In this document: positions 1 through 8,483 of the stretch, in pieces
Layout: each line of letters begins with the position of its first letter
How positions within the stretch are numbered: position 1 is the stretch's first letter
NCBI RefSeq assembly: GCF_000315545.1
Contig: NZ_JH992902.1
Coordinates: 407,280 to 471,279 of the forward strand
Reading direction: 5' to 3'
Source of the DNA: Selenomonas sp. F0473
GTDB lineage: Bacteria > Bacillota > Negativicutes > Selenomonadales > Selenomonadaceae
DNA length: 64,000 nucleotides
The notes under the pieces: model-generated
The model's database searches: none
Seen by the model: only the letters and a program-made list of their open reading frames with translations
Told to the model about the DNA's origin: nothing
Program-made: the position numbers and the translations under genes

Positions 1-535
1 GCATACCGACCTTTGCCGCCGCATACATCAGCGAATGCGTCATGTTGTTCCCGTCGCCGACATACGCCATCTTCAGTCCCGCAAGCCGCCCCTTGTGCTC
101 GCGAATGGTCAGCAAATCGGTCAGTGCTTGACATGGATGCAGGAGATCGCTGAGCGCGTTGATGACCGGCACATCCGAATAGCGTGCAAATTCTTCGATG
201 CGCTCATGCCCATAGGTGCGGATCATGATGCCGTCGAGATAGCGCGAAAGCACGCGCGCCGTGTCCGCGATCGGCTCGCCGCGCCCGAGCTGGAGATCTC
301 TGCCGCTGAGAAAGAGCGCCTGCCCGCCGAGCTGGTACATCCCGACCTCGAACGAAACGCGCGTGCGCGTCGAGGATTTCTCAAAGATCATGCCGAGCGT
401 CTTGCCCGCGAGCAGCGGATGCGGGATTCCCGCCTTTTGCCGCGCCTTGAGATCTGACGCCAACACGAGAATTTCCTCCACATCGTCTGCGCTGAGATCG
501 TGAATAGAAATCAAATCCATGCCGCTCTTCATCAT
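1..535 (-). CDS. argF: Ornithine carbamoyltransferase, N-terminal part (runs off the left edge)
   Basis: Transfers the carbamoyl group of carbamoyl phosphate to ornithine to make citrulline, in the cytoplasm. Reading the minus strand from 535 gives about 178 residues without a stop. They start MMKSGMDLISIHDL and carry the carbamoyl phosphate motif KSSTRTR at residues 53-59 and HPCQALTDL further on, both diagnostic of the family. The usual length is about 300 residues, so the C-terminal ornithine domain lies outside the window. The ATG at 535 lies in an ATGATGA junction with the argD stop, so it is translationally coupled. It is the last visible gene of argCJBDF. ArgF is favoured over aspartate carbamoyltransferase by this context. 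Confidence 0.93.
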   Translation of the reverse strand, partial: MMKSGMDLISIHDLSADDVEEILVLASDLKARQKAGIPHPLLAGKTLGMIFEKSSTRTRVSFEVGMYQLGGQALFLSGRDLQLGRGEPIADTARVLSRYLDGIMIRTYGHERIEEFARYSDVPVINALSDLLHPCQALTDLLTIREHKGRLAGLKMAYVGDGNNMTHSLMYAAAKVGM

Positions 536-1755
536 AGTCCCCCTGTATCACAAATGTCAAGGATGCACGCATCTAAAACGCGAATGACTTCATCTACATT
601 TTCGTTCGTAAAGATGAGCGGTGGGACGAATCTGAGGACACTCCCCGCCGTGCAGTTCACAATCACCCCATGCGCGAGCGTCGCACGCACGATCTCTGCC
701 GCCGCGGCGGCGCTGTGCATCTCCATGCCGAGCATCAGCCCGGCGCCGCGCACATCGCTCACATACTTTGGATATTTCTCCTTGAGCGCCGCGAGTTCCT
801 GCTTAAAATATCCGCCGACTTCCCGCACATGCGCAAGAAAACTTTCCCGTGTCACCGTATCGAGGACGACGTTCGCCGCCGCGCACGCCAGCGGGTTGCC
901 GCCGAAGGTTGAGCCGTGGTCGCCCGGGTGAAATACCTGCGCGACCTTTTCCGTCACGACGAACGCGCCGATGGGGACGCCGCCCGCAAGCCCCTTTGCC
1001 AGCGTCACGATGTCGGGCGTTACGCCGTATTGCTCATACGCGTAGAACGTCCCCGTGCGCCCGATGCCGGTCTGAATCTCGTCGAAAACCAAGAGTGCGT
1101 CGTACGCGTCGCAGAGTTCCCGCACGCGTCGCAGATAGCCCTCCGCAGGCATCCGCACGCCGCCCTCGCCCTGAATCGGTTCGAGCATAACGGCGGCGGT
1201 GCTCTCACCGACGACACGCTCTAATGCATGAATATCGTTAAAATCCACATAGTCGAAGCCCTGCGGCAGGGGTTCAAAGCCTTTATGAAACTTTTCCTGC
1301 CCCGTTGCCGTCAGCGCCGCGAGCGTGCGCCCGTGAAAACTGCCGCGCGCCGTGACGATCTGCACCTTGTCCGCAGAAATCGTATGCCCGTATTTGCGCG
1401 CCGCCTTGATTGCCCCCTCGTTCGCCTCCGCGCCAGAGTTGCCGAAGAACACCTTGCCGCCGTTCGTGAGGCGGGAGAGTTGATCCGCCGCCTCCGCCTG
1501 CGCCGCCGTATAGTAGAGGTTGGACACATGGATGAGGTGCCCCGCCTGTGCGGCGACGGCATCCACAAGCGCCGGATCGTTATGCCCGAGCACATTGACG
1601 GCGATGCCACCGAGCGCGTCGAGGTAACGGCGACCGTTTACATCATAGACGTACGCCCCTTCGCCGTGATCGAGCACGATCGAGTAACGGCTGAACACGG
1701 GGAGATAGCCGGCATCATCCTTTGCCATAATCTCCGATGCATATATTTGACTCAT
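532..1755 (-). CDS. argD: Acetylornithine aminotransferase
   Basis: PLP-dependent class III aminotransferase of 407 residues that converts N-acetylglutamate semialdehyde to N-acetylornithine with glutamate as amino donor. Visible motifs are NSGAEANE (106-113), FDEIQTGIGRTG (224-235) and the PLP lysine K254 in TLAKGLAGG. Length is normal for the family. The ATG follows GAGGGG at a suitable distance. It starts 12 bases after argB ends and overlaps the argF start by four bases. Some ArgD proteins also act on succinyldiaminopimelate; the sequence alone cannot exclude that. Confidence 0.96.
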   Translation of the reverse strand: MSQIYASEIMAKDDAGYLPVFSRYSIVLDHGEGAYVYDVNGRRYLDALGGIAVNVLGHNDPALVDAVAAQAGHLIHVSNLYYTAAQAEAADQLSRLTNGGKVFFGNSGAEANEGAIKAARKYGHTISADKVQIVTARGSFHGRTLAALTATGQEKFHKGFEPLPQGFDYVDFNDIHALERVVGESTAAVMLEPIQGEGGVRMPAEGYLRRVRELCDAYDALLVFDEIQTGIGRTGTFYAYEQYGVTPDIVTLAKGLAGGVPIGAFVVTEKVAQVFHPGDHGSTFGGNPLACAAANVVLDTVTRESFLAHVREVGGYFKQELAALKEKYPKYVSDVRGAGLMLGMEMHSAAAAAEIVRATLAHGVIVNCTAGSVLRFVPPLIFTNENVDEVIRVLDACILDICDTGGL

Positions 1756-1767
1756 CTTTGCCCCTCC

Positions 1768-2652
1768 TCACGGAAGCACCATTGTTCCGATGCCGTGCGA
1801 TGTGAAAATTTCCAAAATAATCGAATGCGCGAGACGTCCGTCGACGATGTGCGTCTTATGCGCCCCCGCCTCAAGCGCCCGCAGACACGCCTGCACCTTC
1901 GGGATCATGCCTCCTGCGATGACGCCGCTGCGGATATATTCCTTTGCCTCTGCGAAATGCAGCTGTGAAATGAGGCTGTCCCGGTCGGCAGCATCCCGAT
2001 AGACCCCCTCCACATCCGTGAGGAGCAGCAGTTTCTCCGCGCGCAGTGCGCCCGCAATCTCCGCAGCCACATCGTCCGCGTTGATATTGTAGCTCTCCCC
2101 GCGCTCCCCCATGCCGATGGGGGAAATGACGGGAACATAGCCGCGATTCAAAAGATCGATGATAATCTCGGTATCGATCGCCGTGACCTCGCCGACCAAG
2201 CCGATGTCCACCGAGCGCGCCGTTCCCTCCTCATAGACGACGGCATGTTTCCTGCGCACACGGATGAGTCCCGCGTCCTTTCCGCTGAGCCCGACGGCAC
2301 GCACGCCGCGCAGGTTGAGCAGGCTCACGATCTCGGAGTTCAGCTTGCCGACGAGCACCATCTCGGCGATTTCCACCGTCTCCTCATCCGTCACGCGCAG
2401 CCCCGAGACGAACGTCGTCTCTTTGCCGACTCTCTTGAGGAAGTCTGTGATCTCGGGACCACCGCCATGGACTAGGATGGGTCGGATGCCGACGTATTTC
2501 ATCAGCGCCACATCGCGCATGACATTTTCCTTCAGACGCTCGTCGATCATCGCGTTGCCGCCGTATTTAACGACGACGGTCGTCCCGTAGAACTCTTGGA
2601 TATAGGGAAGCGCGTCGACGAGAATCTCCGCCTTGTCCTTATCGGAAAACAT
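1768..2652 (-). CDS. argB: Acetylglutamate kinase
   Basis: Phosphorylates N-acetylglutamate with ATP, the second step of the pathway and in many bacteria the one inhibited by arginine. The 294-residue protein shows the amino acid kinase fold signatures KYGGNAM (29-35) and HGGGPE (62-67), then LSGKDAGLI and a C-terminal GGMIPKV segment typical of the family. The N-terminal extension of about 20 residues before the first strand resembles that of arginine-inhibited hexameric enzymes, so feedback control is plausible but inferred. AGGAGG sits just before the ATG. The next gene, argD, starts 12 bases downstream. Confidence 0.96.
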   Translation of the reverse strand: MFSDKDKAEILVDALPYIQEFYGTTVVVKYGGNAMIDERLKENVMRDVALMKYVGIRPILVHGGGPEITDFLKRVGKETTFVSGLRVTDEETVEIAEMVLVGKLNSEIVSLLNLRGVRAVGLSGKDAGLIRVRRKHAVVYEEGTARSVDIGLVGEVTAIDTEIIIDLLNRGYVPVISPIGMGERGESYNINADDVAAEIAGALRAEKLLLLTDVEGVYRDAADRDSLISQLHFAEAKEYIRSGVIAGGMIPKVQACLRALEAGAHKTHIVDGRLAHSIILEIFTSHGIGTMVLP

Positions 2653-2664
2653 ACGCCGCCTCCT

Positions 2665-3876
2665 TTAGGTATGATATTCTCCGTTGATCTTCACATATTC
2701 GTAGGAGAAATCACACGTCCACACCTTTGCCTCGACATCGCCGTCGTTCAAATCGATTTCAATCACAATATCATGTCCGCTCATTACATCGTGCAGTGCC
2801 TCAGCGTCATACGGCACGCCGACGCCGCCCGCATAGACGGGAATACCGCCGAACTTCACCGTCGTGCGCTCCGGATCCATCGCCACACCCGCATAGCCGA
2901 CGGCGCATATGACGCGCCCCCAGTTCGGATCCTCGCCGAAGAACGCCGTCTTGACCAGCGGACTGTTCGCAACGCTCATGCCGACCGTCTTTGCGTCGGC
3001 AAAGAACCGCGCGCCGACAACATGGATCGTGAGGAACTTTGTCGCGCCCTCGCCGTCCGCCGCGATCTTTTCCGAAATGCCCTGACAGAGCGCGAGCAGC
3101 GTCTCCTTGAACGCCTCGTAATCCGCATTTTTCTCCGTGATTTTGGGATTCCCTGCCGCACCGTTGGCAAGGACGATCGCCATATCGTTCGTGCTCATGT
3201 CGCCGTCAATCGAAATCATATTGAGACTGTGCTCCATAACCTCCGAGAGCGCTTCCTGCAGGAGCAAGGCGTCAACGTCGGCGTCCGTCGTAATGAAGCA
3301 GAGCACCGTCGCCATATCGGGACGAATCATCCCCGAGCCCTTCGCGATGATGCCGAACCGGACTTCCGTCCCGCCGAGTATGACGGTCGCAGTCCCCGCC
3401 TTTGAATAGGTGTCCGTCGTGAGAATGGCGTTTCCCGCATCGGGACTCCCGGTCGGCGAGAGCGCCTGTGCGGCGGCATGAATCCCCTGCGCCACCTTGT
3501 CCATCGGGAGCAGCTTGCCGATGATGCCCGTCGAGGCGACAATGACATCCTGCGCCGTACATCCGAGTGCATCGGCAGTGATCTCCTGCATGGCGGCGGC
3601 ATCCGCCTCGCCCTGCGCACCCGTGCAGGCGTTGGCACAGCCGGAGTTGGCGATGATGGCGTGCGCCGTATGCGTCGCGACCACTTTTTTCGAAACCCGG
3701 ACGGGCGCCGCGGCGACCGCGTTCTTTGTAAACGTCCCTGCGACGGCGGCTTCCTTTTCCGTATAAATGAGCGCAATGTCGGGATTGCCGCTCTTTTTCA
3801 GCCCCGCTTTGACGCCCGCGGCGAGAAATCCTTTCGGATAGGTAATTCCGGCTTTTGCACTTGCTTCGCTGAACAT
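2665..3876 (-). CDS. argJ: Bifunctional ornithine acetyltransferase / N-acetylglutamate synthase
   Basis: Moves the acetyl group from N-acetylornithine to glutamate, so the pathway recycles acetyl and needs little or no separate ArgA/ArgE. The protein is 403 residues from the chosen start. It has NSGCANACTG (77-86) and the autocleavage site around KGSGMIRPDMAT, with T190 expected to become the N-terminal nucleophile of the beta chain. A longer reading frame begins five codons upstream, but GGAGG inside that extension lies eight bases before the ATG at 3876, which decides the start. It sits between argC and argB. Whether it is mono- or bifunctional is not visible. Confidence 0.95.
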   Translation of the reverse strand: MFSEASAKAGITYPKGFLAAGVKAGLKKSGNPDIALIYTEKEAAVAGTFTKNAVAAAPVRVSKKVVATHTAHAIIANSGCANACTGAQGEADAAAMQEITADALGCTAQDVIVASTGIIGKLLPMDKVAQGIHAAAQALSPTGSPDAGNAILTTDTYSKAGTATVILGGTEVRFGIIAKGSGMIRPDMATVLCFITTDADVDALLLQEALSEVMEHSLNMISIDGDMSTNDMAIVLANGAAGNPKITEKNADYEAFKETLLALCQGISEKIAADGEGATKFLTIHVVGARFFADAKTVGMSVANSPLVKTAFFGEDPNWGRVICAVGYAGVAMDPERTTVKFGGIPVYAGGVGVPYDAEALHDVMSGHDIVIEIDLNDGDVEAKVWTCDFSYEYVKINGEYHT

Positions 3877-3898
3877 GATGATTTCCTCCATTATTTAC

Positions 3899-4933
3899 TT
3901 ACGGGTACATCGGCACGAGGTCAAGCCCCGTGCGCTCGTCGAGTCCCATGACGATATTCATATTTTGGATTGCCTGCCCCGCCGCGCCCTTGACAAGATT
4001 GTCAATCGCCGCGAATACGATCACGCGGTGTGTGCGGGGATCGTAATGCCACGCAATGTCGCAGTAGTTTGTCCCGCGCACATGTTTCACGGCAGGGTAC
4101 GCGCCGCGCCCCCTGAGCCTGATAAAGTGTTCATCCGCATACAGGGCTTCGAACGCAGCGTCAATCTGATCCTCCGTCACGCCTGCGACAAGCGTCGCGT
4201 AACAGGTGACAAGGATGCCGCGCGAGATCGGCGCGAGATGCGGGGTAAAGCTAACGGTGACGACCTCTCCCGCCTGCGCGGAAAGAGCCTGCTCGATCTC
4301 CGGCGTGTGTCGGTGGCGCACGGCGCCGTACGCCGTAAAATTATCATAAAGCTCCGGAAAATGCGTGCTCTCCTTCGGCGCGCGCCCCGCGCCCGACACG
4401 CCGGAAACGGCGTCGATGATGATGGAATCCGACAAAATCAAATGCGCTTTGACGAGCGGGGCAAGCGCCAAGATGCTCGCCGTCGTATAGCATCCCGCAT
4501 TCCCAACAACACGCGCATGTGCAATGTCACTGCGGTACAGCTCCGAAAGCCCATAGGCGCGATCCGCATCGTGATCCGTATGCGCCGTCCCATACCACGC
4601 CTCGTACACCGCCGTATCGTCGAAGCGATAGTCCGCGCCAAGGTCGATGATGCGCACGGGAATCCCCGCCGCTGCACGCACAATCTTCATCGCATGACCG
4701 TGCGGCAGTGCGATGAACAGCACATCACCGGCCGCGGCGATCTCTCGGAGGTGTTTAATGGACGCCAGTTTATTCTCATAAATATTCATCAAATGTGGAT
4801 ATGCTTCGGAGATGCGTTCCCCCGCGTGACGCTCCGAAGTCATATGCACAATCTCCGCTGACGGATGTCGGTGAAGGAGGCGAATCAATTCTTCTCCCGC
4901 GTATCCCGTCGCGCCGATAATACTTACTCTCAT
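3899..4933 (-). CDS. argC: N-acetyl-gamma-glutamyl-phosphate reductase
   Basis: NADPH-dependent reduction of acetylglutamyl phosphate to the semialdehyde, third step of arginine synthesis. The 344-residue protein opens with the nucleotide-binding loop GATGYAGEE (7-15) and has the catalytic cysteine C148 in VGNAGCYTT. The open frame extends 15 codons upstream, but GGGAGGAG directly before GAGATG supports the start at 4933. First gene of argC-argJ-argB-argD-argF; a strong promoter at 4970-4998 lies just upstream. I looked for an ArgR operator around the promoter and found none I would defend. Confidence 0.96.
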   Translation of the reverse strand: MRVSIIGATGYAGEELIRLLHRHPSAEIVHMTSERHAGERISEAYPHLMNIYENKLASIKHLREIAAAGDVLFIALPHGHAMKIVRAAAGIPVRIIDLGADYRFDDTAVYEAWYGTAHTDHDADRAYGLSELYRSDIAHARVVGNAGCYTTASILALAPLVKAHLILSDSIIIDAVSGVSGAGRAPKESTHFPELYDNFTAYGAVRHRHTPEIEQALSAQAGEVVTVSFTPHLAPISRGILVTCYATLVAGVTEDQIDAAFEALYADEHFIRLRGRGAYPAVKHVRGTNYCDIAWHYDPRTHRVIVFAAIDNLVKGAAGQAIQNMNIVMGLDERTGLDLVPMYP

Positions 4934-4969
4934 CTCGTCTCCTCCCATTCTCTGTAAAAACATTTTATA

Positions 4970-4998
4970 AATATACATCTATTTCGCATATTTTTCAA
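4970..4998 (-). promoter_or_regulatory. Sigma-A promoter of the arg operon
   Basis: On the minus strand, -35 TTGAAA (4998-4993) and -10 TATATT (4975-4970) are separated by exactly 17 bases, about 40 bases before the argC start. Confidence 0.75.
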
Positions 4999-5017
4999 GT
5001 CTTTTTTGAGAAATTAT

Positions 5018-5056
5018 ACAAAAAAATAGACCGCCACACGGATGGATGCGACAGCC
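5018..5056 (-). terminator. Probable intrinsic terminator after thrB
   Basis: On the minus strand, bases 5056-5029 can fold into an 11-pair stem (several G-U pairs) with a six-base loop, followed at once by TATTTTTTT. It separates thrB from the arg operon promoter. The wobble pairs make it weaker than the other terminators in the window. Confidence 0.5.
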
Positions 5057-5105
5057 TTGATTCGTATCTGAAACAAAATTTATTTTAGCGTATCGGATAT
5101 TCTAT

Positions 5106-6047
5106 TTAATTCGCAGGTTTTTCATTAACAATGCGCGCGCCCTTGGTATCGAGCCGCAGGAAGAGCGGGCGCGCCTGAACGTCGTGTGCACGAAACGCAT
5201 CGCGCATGGCATCGGCGACGGCGTCGATGCATCTTTTACTCTCCGGAACAAAGGCGACGAGGCAGGGTCCGGCACCACTGAGCGCTGCGCCGTATGCCCC
5301 CGCCCGTTTTGCCGCCGCGAATACGTCGAACATGCCAGGAATGAGTTCTGCGCGGTATTTTTGATGCAGGGCATCTTCAAATGCGTGGTCGAGGAATTTT
5401 TCTGCGCCGCGTGCAAGCGCCGCGGCCATCATGCCCGCATGGCTGATGTTAAAGATCGCGTCCTTCATAGGAATCTCGGTCGGCAGTACCTGACGTGCAG
5501 CTTTAGTCGATAGATAGAAGTTCGGCACCATGACAACGAACCGCATAAATATACGCGGTAAAAAGGAAAAGCAGTCCACGACGCCGTTTGTGACGGTATT
5601 GACGGTAAATCCGCCATAGATCGCGGGCGCAACGTTATCGGGATGCCCCTCAATATCGGTCGCAAACTGGAGCAGTTCATTCCGGTTGAACGGATTGCCG
5701 AGAAGTGCGTTCGCCGCCTTGAGTCCGGCGACAATCGCCGTGGCGCTGCTGCCCAGACCACGTGACAGCGGTATGCGGTTGCTCATGTGGATCTTGGCTC
5801 CACGGAACTCGTCATCCCGGTTCGCTCTATCCAGAAGATACCGCACTGATTTCCACACGATGTTCCGTTCATCGGACGGGATATGAGCCGCGCCTTCGCC
5901 GCGCGCGGTGATCTCAAGTCCCGGCGCACGGGTCAGTGTGAGTGTGGTCTCGTTATAAAGGGTACAGGCAATGCCGAACGCATCAAAACCGGGGCCGAGA
6001 TTCGCACTCGTTGCAGGAACGCGTACCCGGACGGTTCTCTCATTCAT
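5106..6047 (-). CDS. thrB: Homoserine kinase
   Basis: GHMP-family kinase that phosphorylates homoserine on the way to threonine. The 313 residues include the N-terminal PATSANLGPGFD segment (11-22) and the ATP loop PLSRGLGSSATA (93-104), followed by the C-terminal GAALSGAGPCLVAF motif; length is typical. The ATG overlaps the stop of hom in an ATGA junction, so the two enzymes of the branch are co-translated. threonine synthase is not in the window. A probable terminator follows at 5018-5056. Confidence 0.95.
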   Translation of the reverse strand: MNERTVRVRVPATSANLGPGFDAFGIACTLYNETTLTLTRAPGLEITARGEGAAHIPSDERNIVWKSVRYLLDRANRDDEFRGAKIHMSNRIPLSRGLGSSATAIVAGLKAANALLGNPFNRNELLQFATDIEGHPDNVAPAIYGGFTVNTVTNGVVDCFSFLPRIFMRFVVMVPNFYLSTKAARQVLPTEIPMKDAIFNISHAGMMAAALARGAEKFLDHAFEDALHQKYRAELIPGMFDVFAAAKRAGAYGAALSGAGPCLVAFVPESKRCIDAVADAMRDAFRAHDVQARPLFLRLDTKGARIVNEKPAN

Positions 6048-7348
6048 AACGTGTCCTCCCTGCCGTCTGCAACACGGATGAGACTGCGCACCTCACGCAC
6101 AACGGGGAGCGCTTCGAGCGCCTTAACCGCAGCGGATGCCGCCGCGTGCGGCACCACATGCGTGACGGCGACGATCTCCGCGTGTCCGTCCTCCGTACGG
6201 CGCGCCTGAATGACGGATTTGAGGCTGACATCCGCGCGGCCGAAGGTGGTTGCGATCTCGCCGAGTACGCCCGGTTCGTCGGCGACGACAAGGCGCAGAT
6301 AATAGGAGGACTTTGTCTTTTCAAGCGGACAAAGCCTTTTCTTTTCGCCGATTTTATATTTCATGCGTCCCGTCGTACCGGATACGATGTCGCGTGCGAT
6401 TTCGATGATGTCGGAAGTGACTGCCGATGCGGTTGGCAAGGATCCTGCACCGCGCCCATAGAACATGACGTCGCCGATCACGTTGCCGCGCACAAAGATG
6501 GCGTTGAATACACCGCTGACCGATCCGAGCGGATGCGTCTGCGGCAGGAATACGGGATGCACACGGATGTCAAGCCCGTCCTCAGTATCGCGCCCAACGG
6601 CAAGCAGCTTGATCACATAGCCGAGGTTGAGACCGTACTCGATATCATCCTCTGTGATATGCGAAATGCCCTCGACCGAGACGTCCTTGAATCCGACCAC
6701 AGTATCAAAGGCGAGGGATGCGAGAATTGCCGCCTTGCGTGCCGCGTCGAGCCCGTCCACGTCCGCCGAGGGGTTCGCCTCGGCATACCCTTTCTCCTGC
6801 GCGCGCCGCAGTACGGCGTCATAGCTGATATGCTTCTCTGTCATCTTCGTCAGCATGTAGTTCGTCGTGCCGTTGACGACGCCCATGACCTCCGTGATGC
6901 GGTTGGCGGTAAGACATTCCTTGAGCGGTTTAATGATGGGGATGCCGCCGCCGACGCTCGCCTCATAGAGGAAATCGACGCCGTTCTCATCCGCCGCAGT
7001 ATATAGTTCGCTCAGATGTTCGGCAATAACGTCCTTATTCGCCGTGACAACGTGCTTTCCCGCCGTCATCGCGCGCATCATATATTCCTTCGCCGGCGTC
7101 CGTCCGCCCATAACCTCCACGACGACGGAGATTTCCGGATCGTTTATGATTTCCTCAAAATGATCCGTTAAGGCAATCCCCTCAAGTTCCGGGCGATATT
7201 TTTTTACATCGCGCACGAGGATTTTTTTTATCTCAATGGCAGCGCCCGCACGCCCTTCGATCACATCCGCATTGATCGAAAGGGTTTCGACAACACCGGA
7301 ACCGACGGTCCCCGCTCCGAGCAGCGCTATTTTGATTGATTGACTCAC
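6044..7348 (-). CDS. hom: Homoserine dehydrogenase with ACT domain
   Basis: Reduces aspartate semialdehyde to homoserine using NAD(P)H. The 434-residue protein has the Rossmann loop GAGTVGSGV (11-19), the substrate region around GGGIPIIKPL and a C-terminal ACT domain from roughly residue 350 (YLRLVVADEPGVLGEIA). The ACT domain is known in this family as the site of threonine feedback, which makes feedback likely here. The start is GTG at 7348 behind AAGGG. It follows the ACT-domain gene by 17 bases and overlaps thrB by four. Confidence 0.96.
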   Translation of the reverse strand: MSQSIKIALLGAGTVGSGVVETLSINADVIEGRAGAAIEIKKILVRDVKKYRPELEGIALTDHFEEIINDPEISVVVEVMGGRTPAKEYMMRAMTAGKHVVTANKDVIAEHLSELYTAADENGVDFLYEASVGGGIPIIKPLKECLTANRITEVMGVVNGTTNYMLTKMTEKHISYDAVLRRAQEKGYAEANPSADVDGLDAARKAAILASLAFDTVVGFKDVSVEGISHITEDDIEYGLNLGYVIKLLAVGRDTEDGLDIRVHPVFLPQTHPLGSVSGVFNAIFVRGNVIGDVMFYGRGAGSLPTASAVTSDIIEIARDIVSGTTGRMKYKIGEKKRLCPLEKTKSSYYLRLVVADEPGVLGEIATTFGRADVSLKSVIQARRTEDGHAEIVAVTHVVPHAAASAAVKALEALPVVREVRSLIRVADGREDTL

Positions 7349-7365
7349 AGAATCCCTTCCCCCTA

Positions 7366-7812
7366 TTACGACTGCGCAATAACTTCGAGGCGCTCTACCC
7401 CCGCCACACGATTGATCCCATCCATAAGAGCTTGTAAATCGCCCTTCAAATATATCGTCTCCACAGCAATGTCAACACGTGCCGTTCCCTGCATTGGCAG
7501 CCCTTGGTTGACAGTCATCACGTTTCCTTCGGCCGCGGCAATAACGCCGAGGACGTCCCGCAGGACGCCGCTTTGACGGCGGATCGACAAGGATAATGTA
7601 ATGATCTTGTCACGCGTCGCTTCGAAAAATGGAAAGACATAATCTTTATACTTATAATAGGCGCTTCGACTGAGGTTCGCCTTGGCGACCGCTTCATTGA
7701 CAGTCAGAACTTCTCCGCGGTGAATCATCTCTTTGGCAAGAATGGTCTTTCTGATGGACTTCGGTAAAATCTCTTCACGTACGAGATAGACGCCGTTCAT
7801 GTCGATCCCCAT
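7366..7812 (-). CDS. ACT domain protein of the PheB/UPF0735 family
   Basis: Small cytoplasmic protein of 148 residues. An N-terminal helical part with a helix-turn-helix-like segment (NEAVAKANLSRSAYYKYKDYVFPF) precedes a C-terminal ACT domain starting near residue 70 (ITLSLSIRRQSGVLRDVL). The family is often annotated pheB or UPF0735; the exact function is not established, but an amino-acid-sensing regulator is the usual guess. GGAGGAATCATT before the ATG fixes the start. It leads the operon with hom and thrB, so a role in threonine-branch control is inferred from context only. Confidence 0.85.
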   Translation of the reverse strand: MGIDMNGVYLVREEILPKSIRKTILAKEMIHRGEVLTVNEAVAKANLSRSAYYKYKDYVFPFFEATRDKIITLSLSIRRQSGVLRDVLGVIAAAEGNVMTVNQGLPMQGTARVDIAVETIYLKGDLQALMDGINRVAGVERLEVIAQS

Positions 7813-7858
7813 AATGATTCCTCCAATGGATAAAAAGCCCTTTAGCGTAGACAGAGCA

Positions 7859-7888
7859 AGTATATCATACCGAAAACGAATTGCACAA
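7859..7888 (-). promoter_or_regulatory. Promoter of the ACT protein-hom-thrB operon
   Basis: Minus strand -10 TATACT (7864-7859) with a fair -35 TTGTGC (7888-7883) at 18 bases, about 45 bases before the ATG at 7812. Confidence 0.5.
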
Positions 7889-7901
7889 TAAACGCGCGGA
7901 A

Positions 7902-8483
7902 TTAAATTTTATTCTCCGTTCCGCGCACGAGCCGCTCGATGTTCTCGCGATGGCGCACAATCACTAGCGCGGCGGCAAGAACGGTAAAAAACAGATACTC
8001 GAGCGGATAGCCGAAGGCCGCGGTCAGGATCGGTGTGAGAATTCCCGCCAGAACCGATCCAAGCGACACATAGCGCGTCATATATACGACAATGATCCAC
8101 ACAAGAAAGACGATAAGGGTCACATTTCCCATCAGCATTGTCAGCACACCGAGCGAGGTAGCCACTCCCTTTCCTCCATGAAAACGAAGGAAAAGTGAGA
8201 AACTGTGCCCCACAATGGCGGCAAAACCGCAAAGAACAGCCGCAAGCGGCGTGCCGACAAGTGCAATCCCGATCCACACGCCCGCTTGTCCTTTGAAATT
8301 ATCCGCGAGGAATATAATGATGCCTGCAATCTTGCCAAGCGTCCGCCACGCATTCGTCGCACCGATATTATGGCTCCCGTATCGGCGCAAATCCGTATGC
8401 CATAGGAGTTTGCCGAGAATCAGCCCGCTCGGAACAGAACCGATCAGATATGCCGCCGCTGCCGCCAGCAAGTACATGCCCAT
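7902..8483 (-). CDS. plsY: Acyl-phosphate glycerol-3-phosphate acyltransferase
   Basis: Inner-membrane enzyme that acylates glycerol 3-phosphate from acyl phosphate, the first step of phospholipid synthesis. About 193 residues, strongly hydrophobic with five or so membrane spans, and the three family motifs: GSVPSGLILGK, GSHNIGATNAWRTLGK and HGGKGVATSLG. The ATG at 8483 shares one base with the der stop (TGATG), with GGAGG seven bases upstream. A GTG one codon earlier is possible but less well spaced. Neighbour of der, as in many Firmicutes. Confidence 0.95.
   Translation of the reverse strand: MGMYLLAAAAAYLIGSVPSGLILGKLLWHTDLRRYGSHNIGATNAWRTLGKIAGIIIFLADNFKGQAGVWIGIALVGTPLAAVLCGFAAIVGHSFSLFLRFHGGKGVATSLGVLTMLMGNVTLIVFLVWIIVVYMTRYVSLGSVLAGILTPILTAAFGYPLEYLFFTVLAAALVIVRHRENIERLVRGTENKI

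Noticed and set aside
4963-4998. ArgR box at the arg promoter
   Set aside because: AT-rich stretch only; no convincing paired half-sites.
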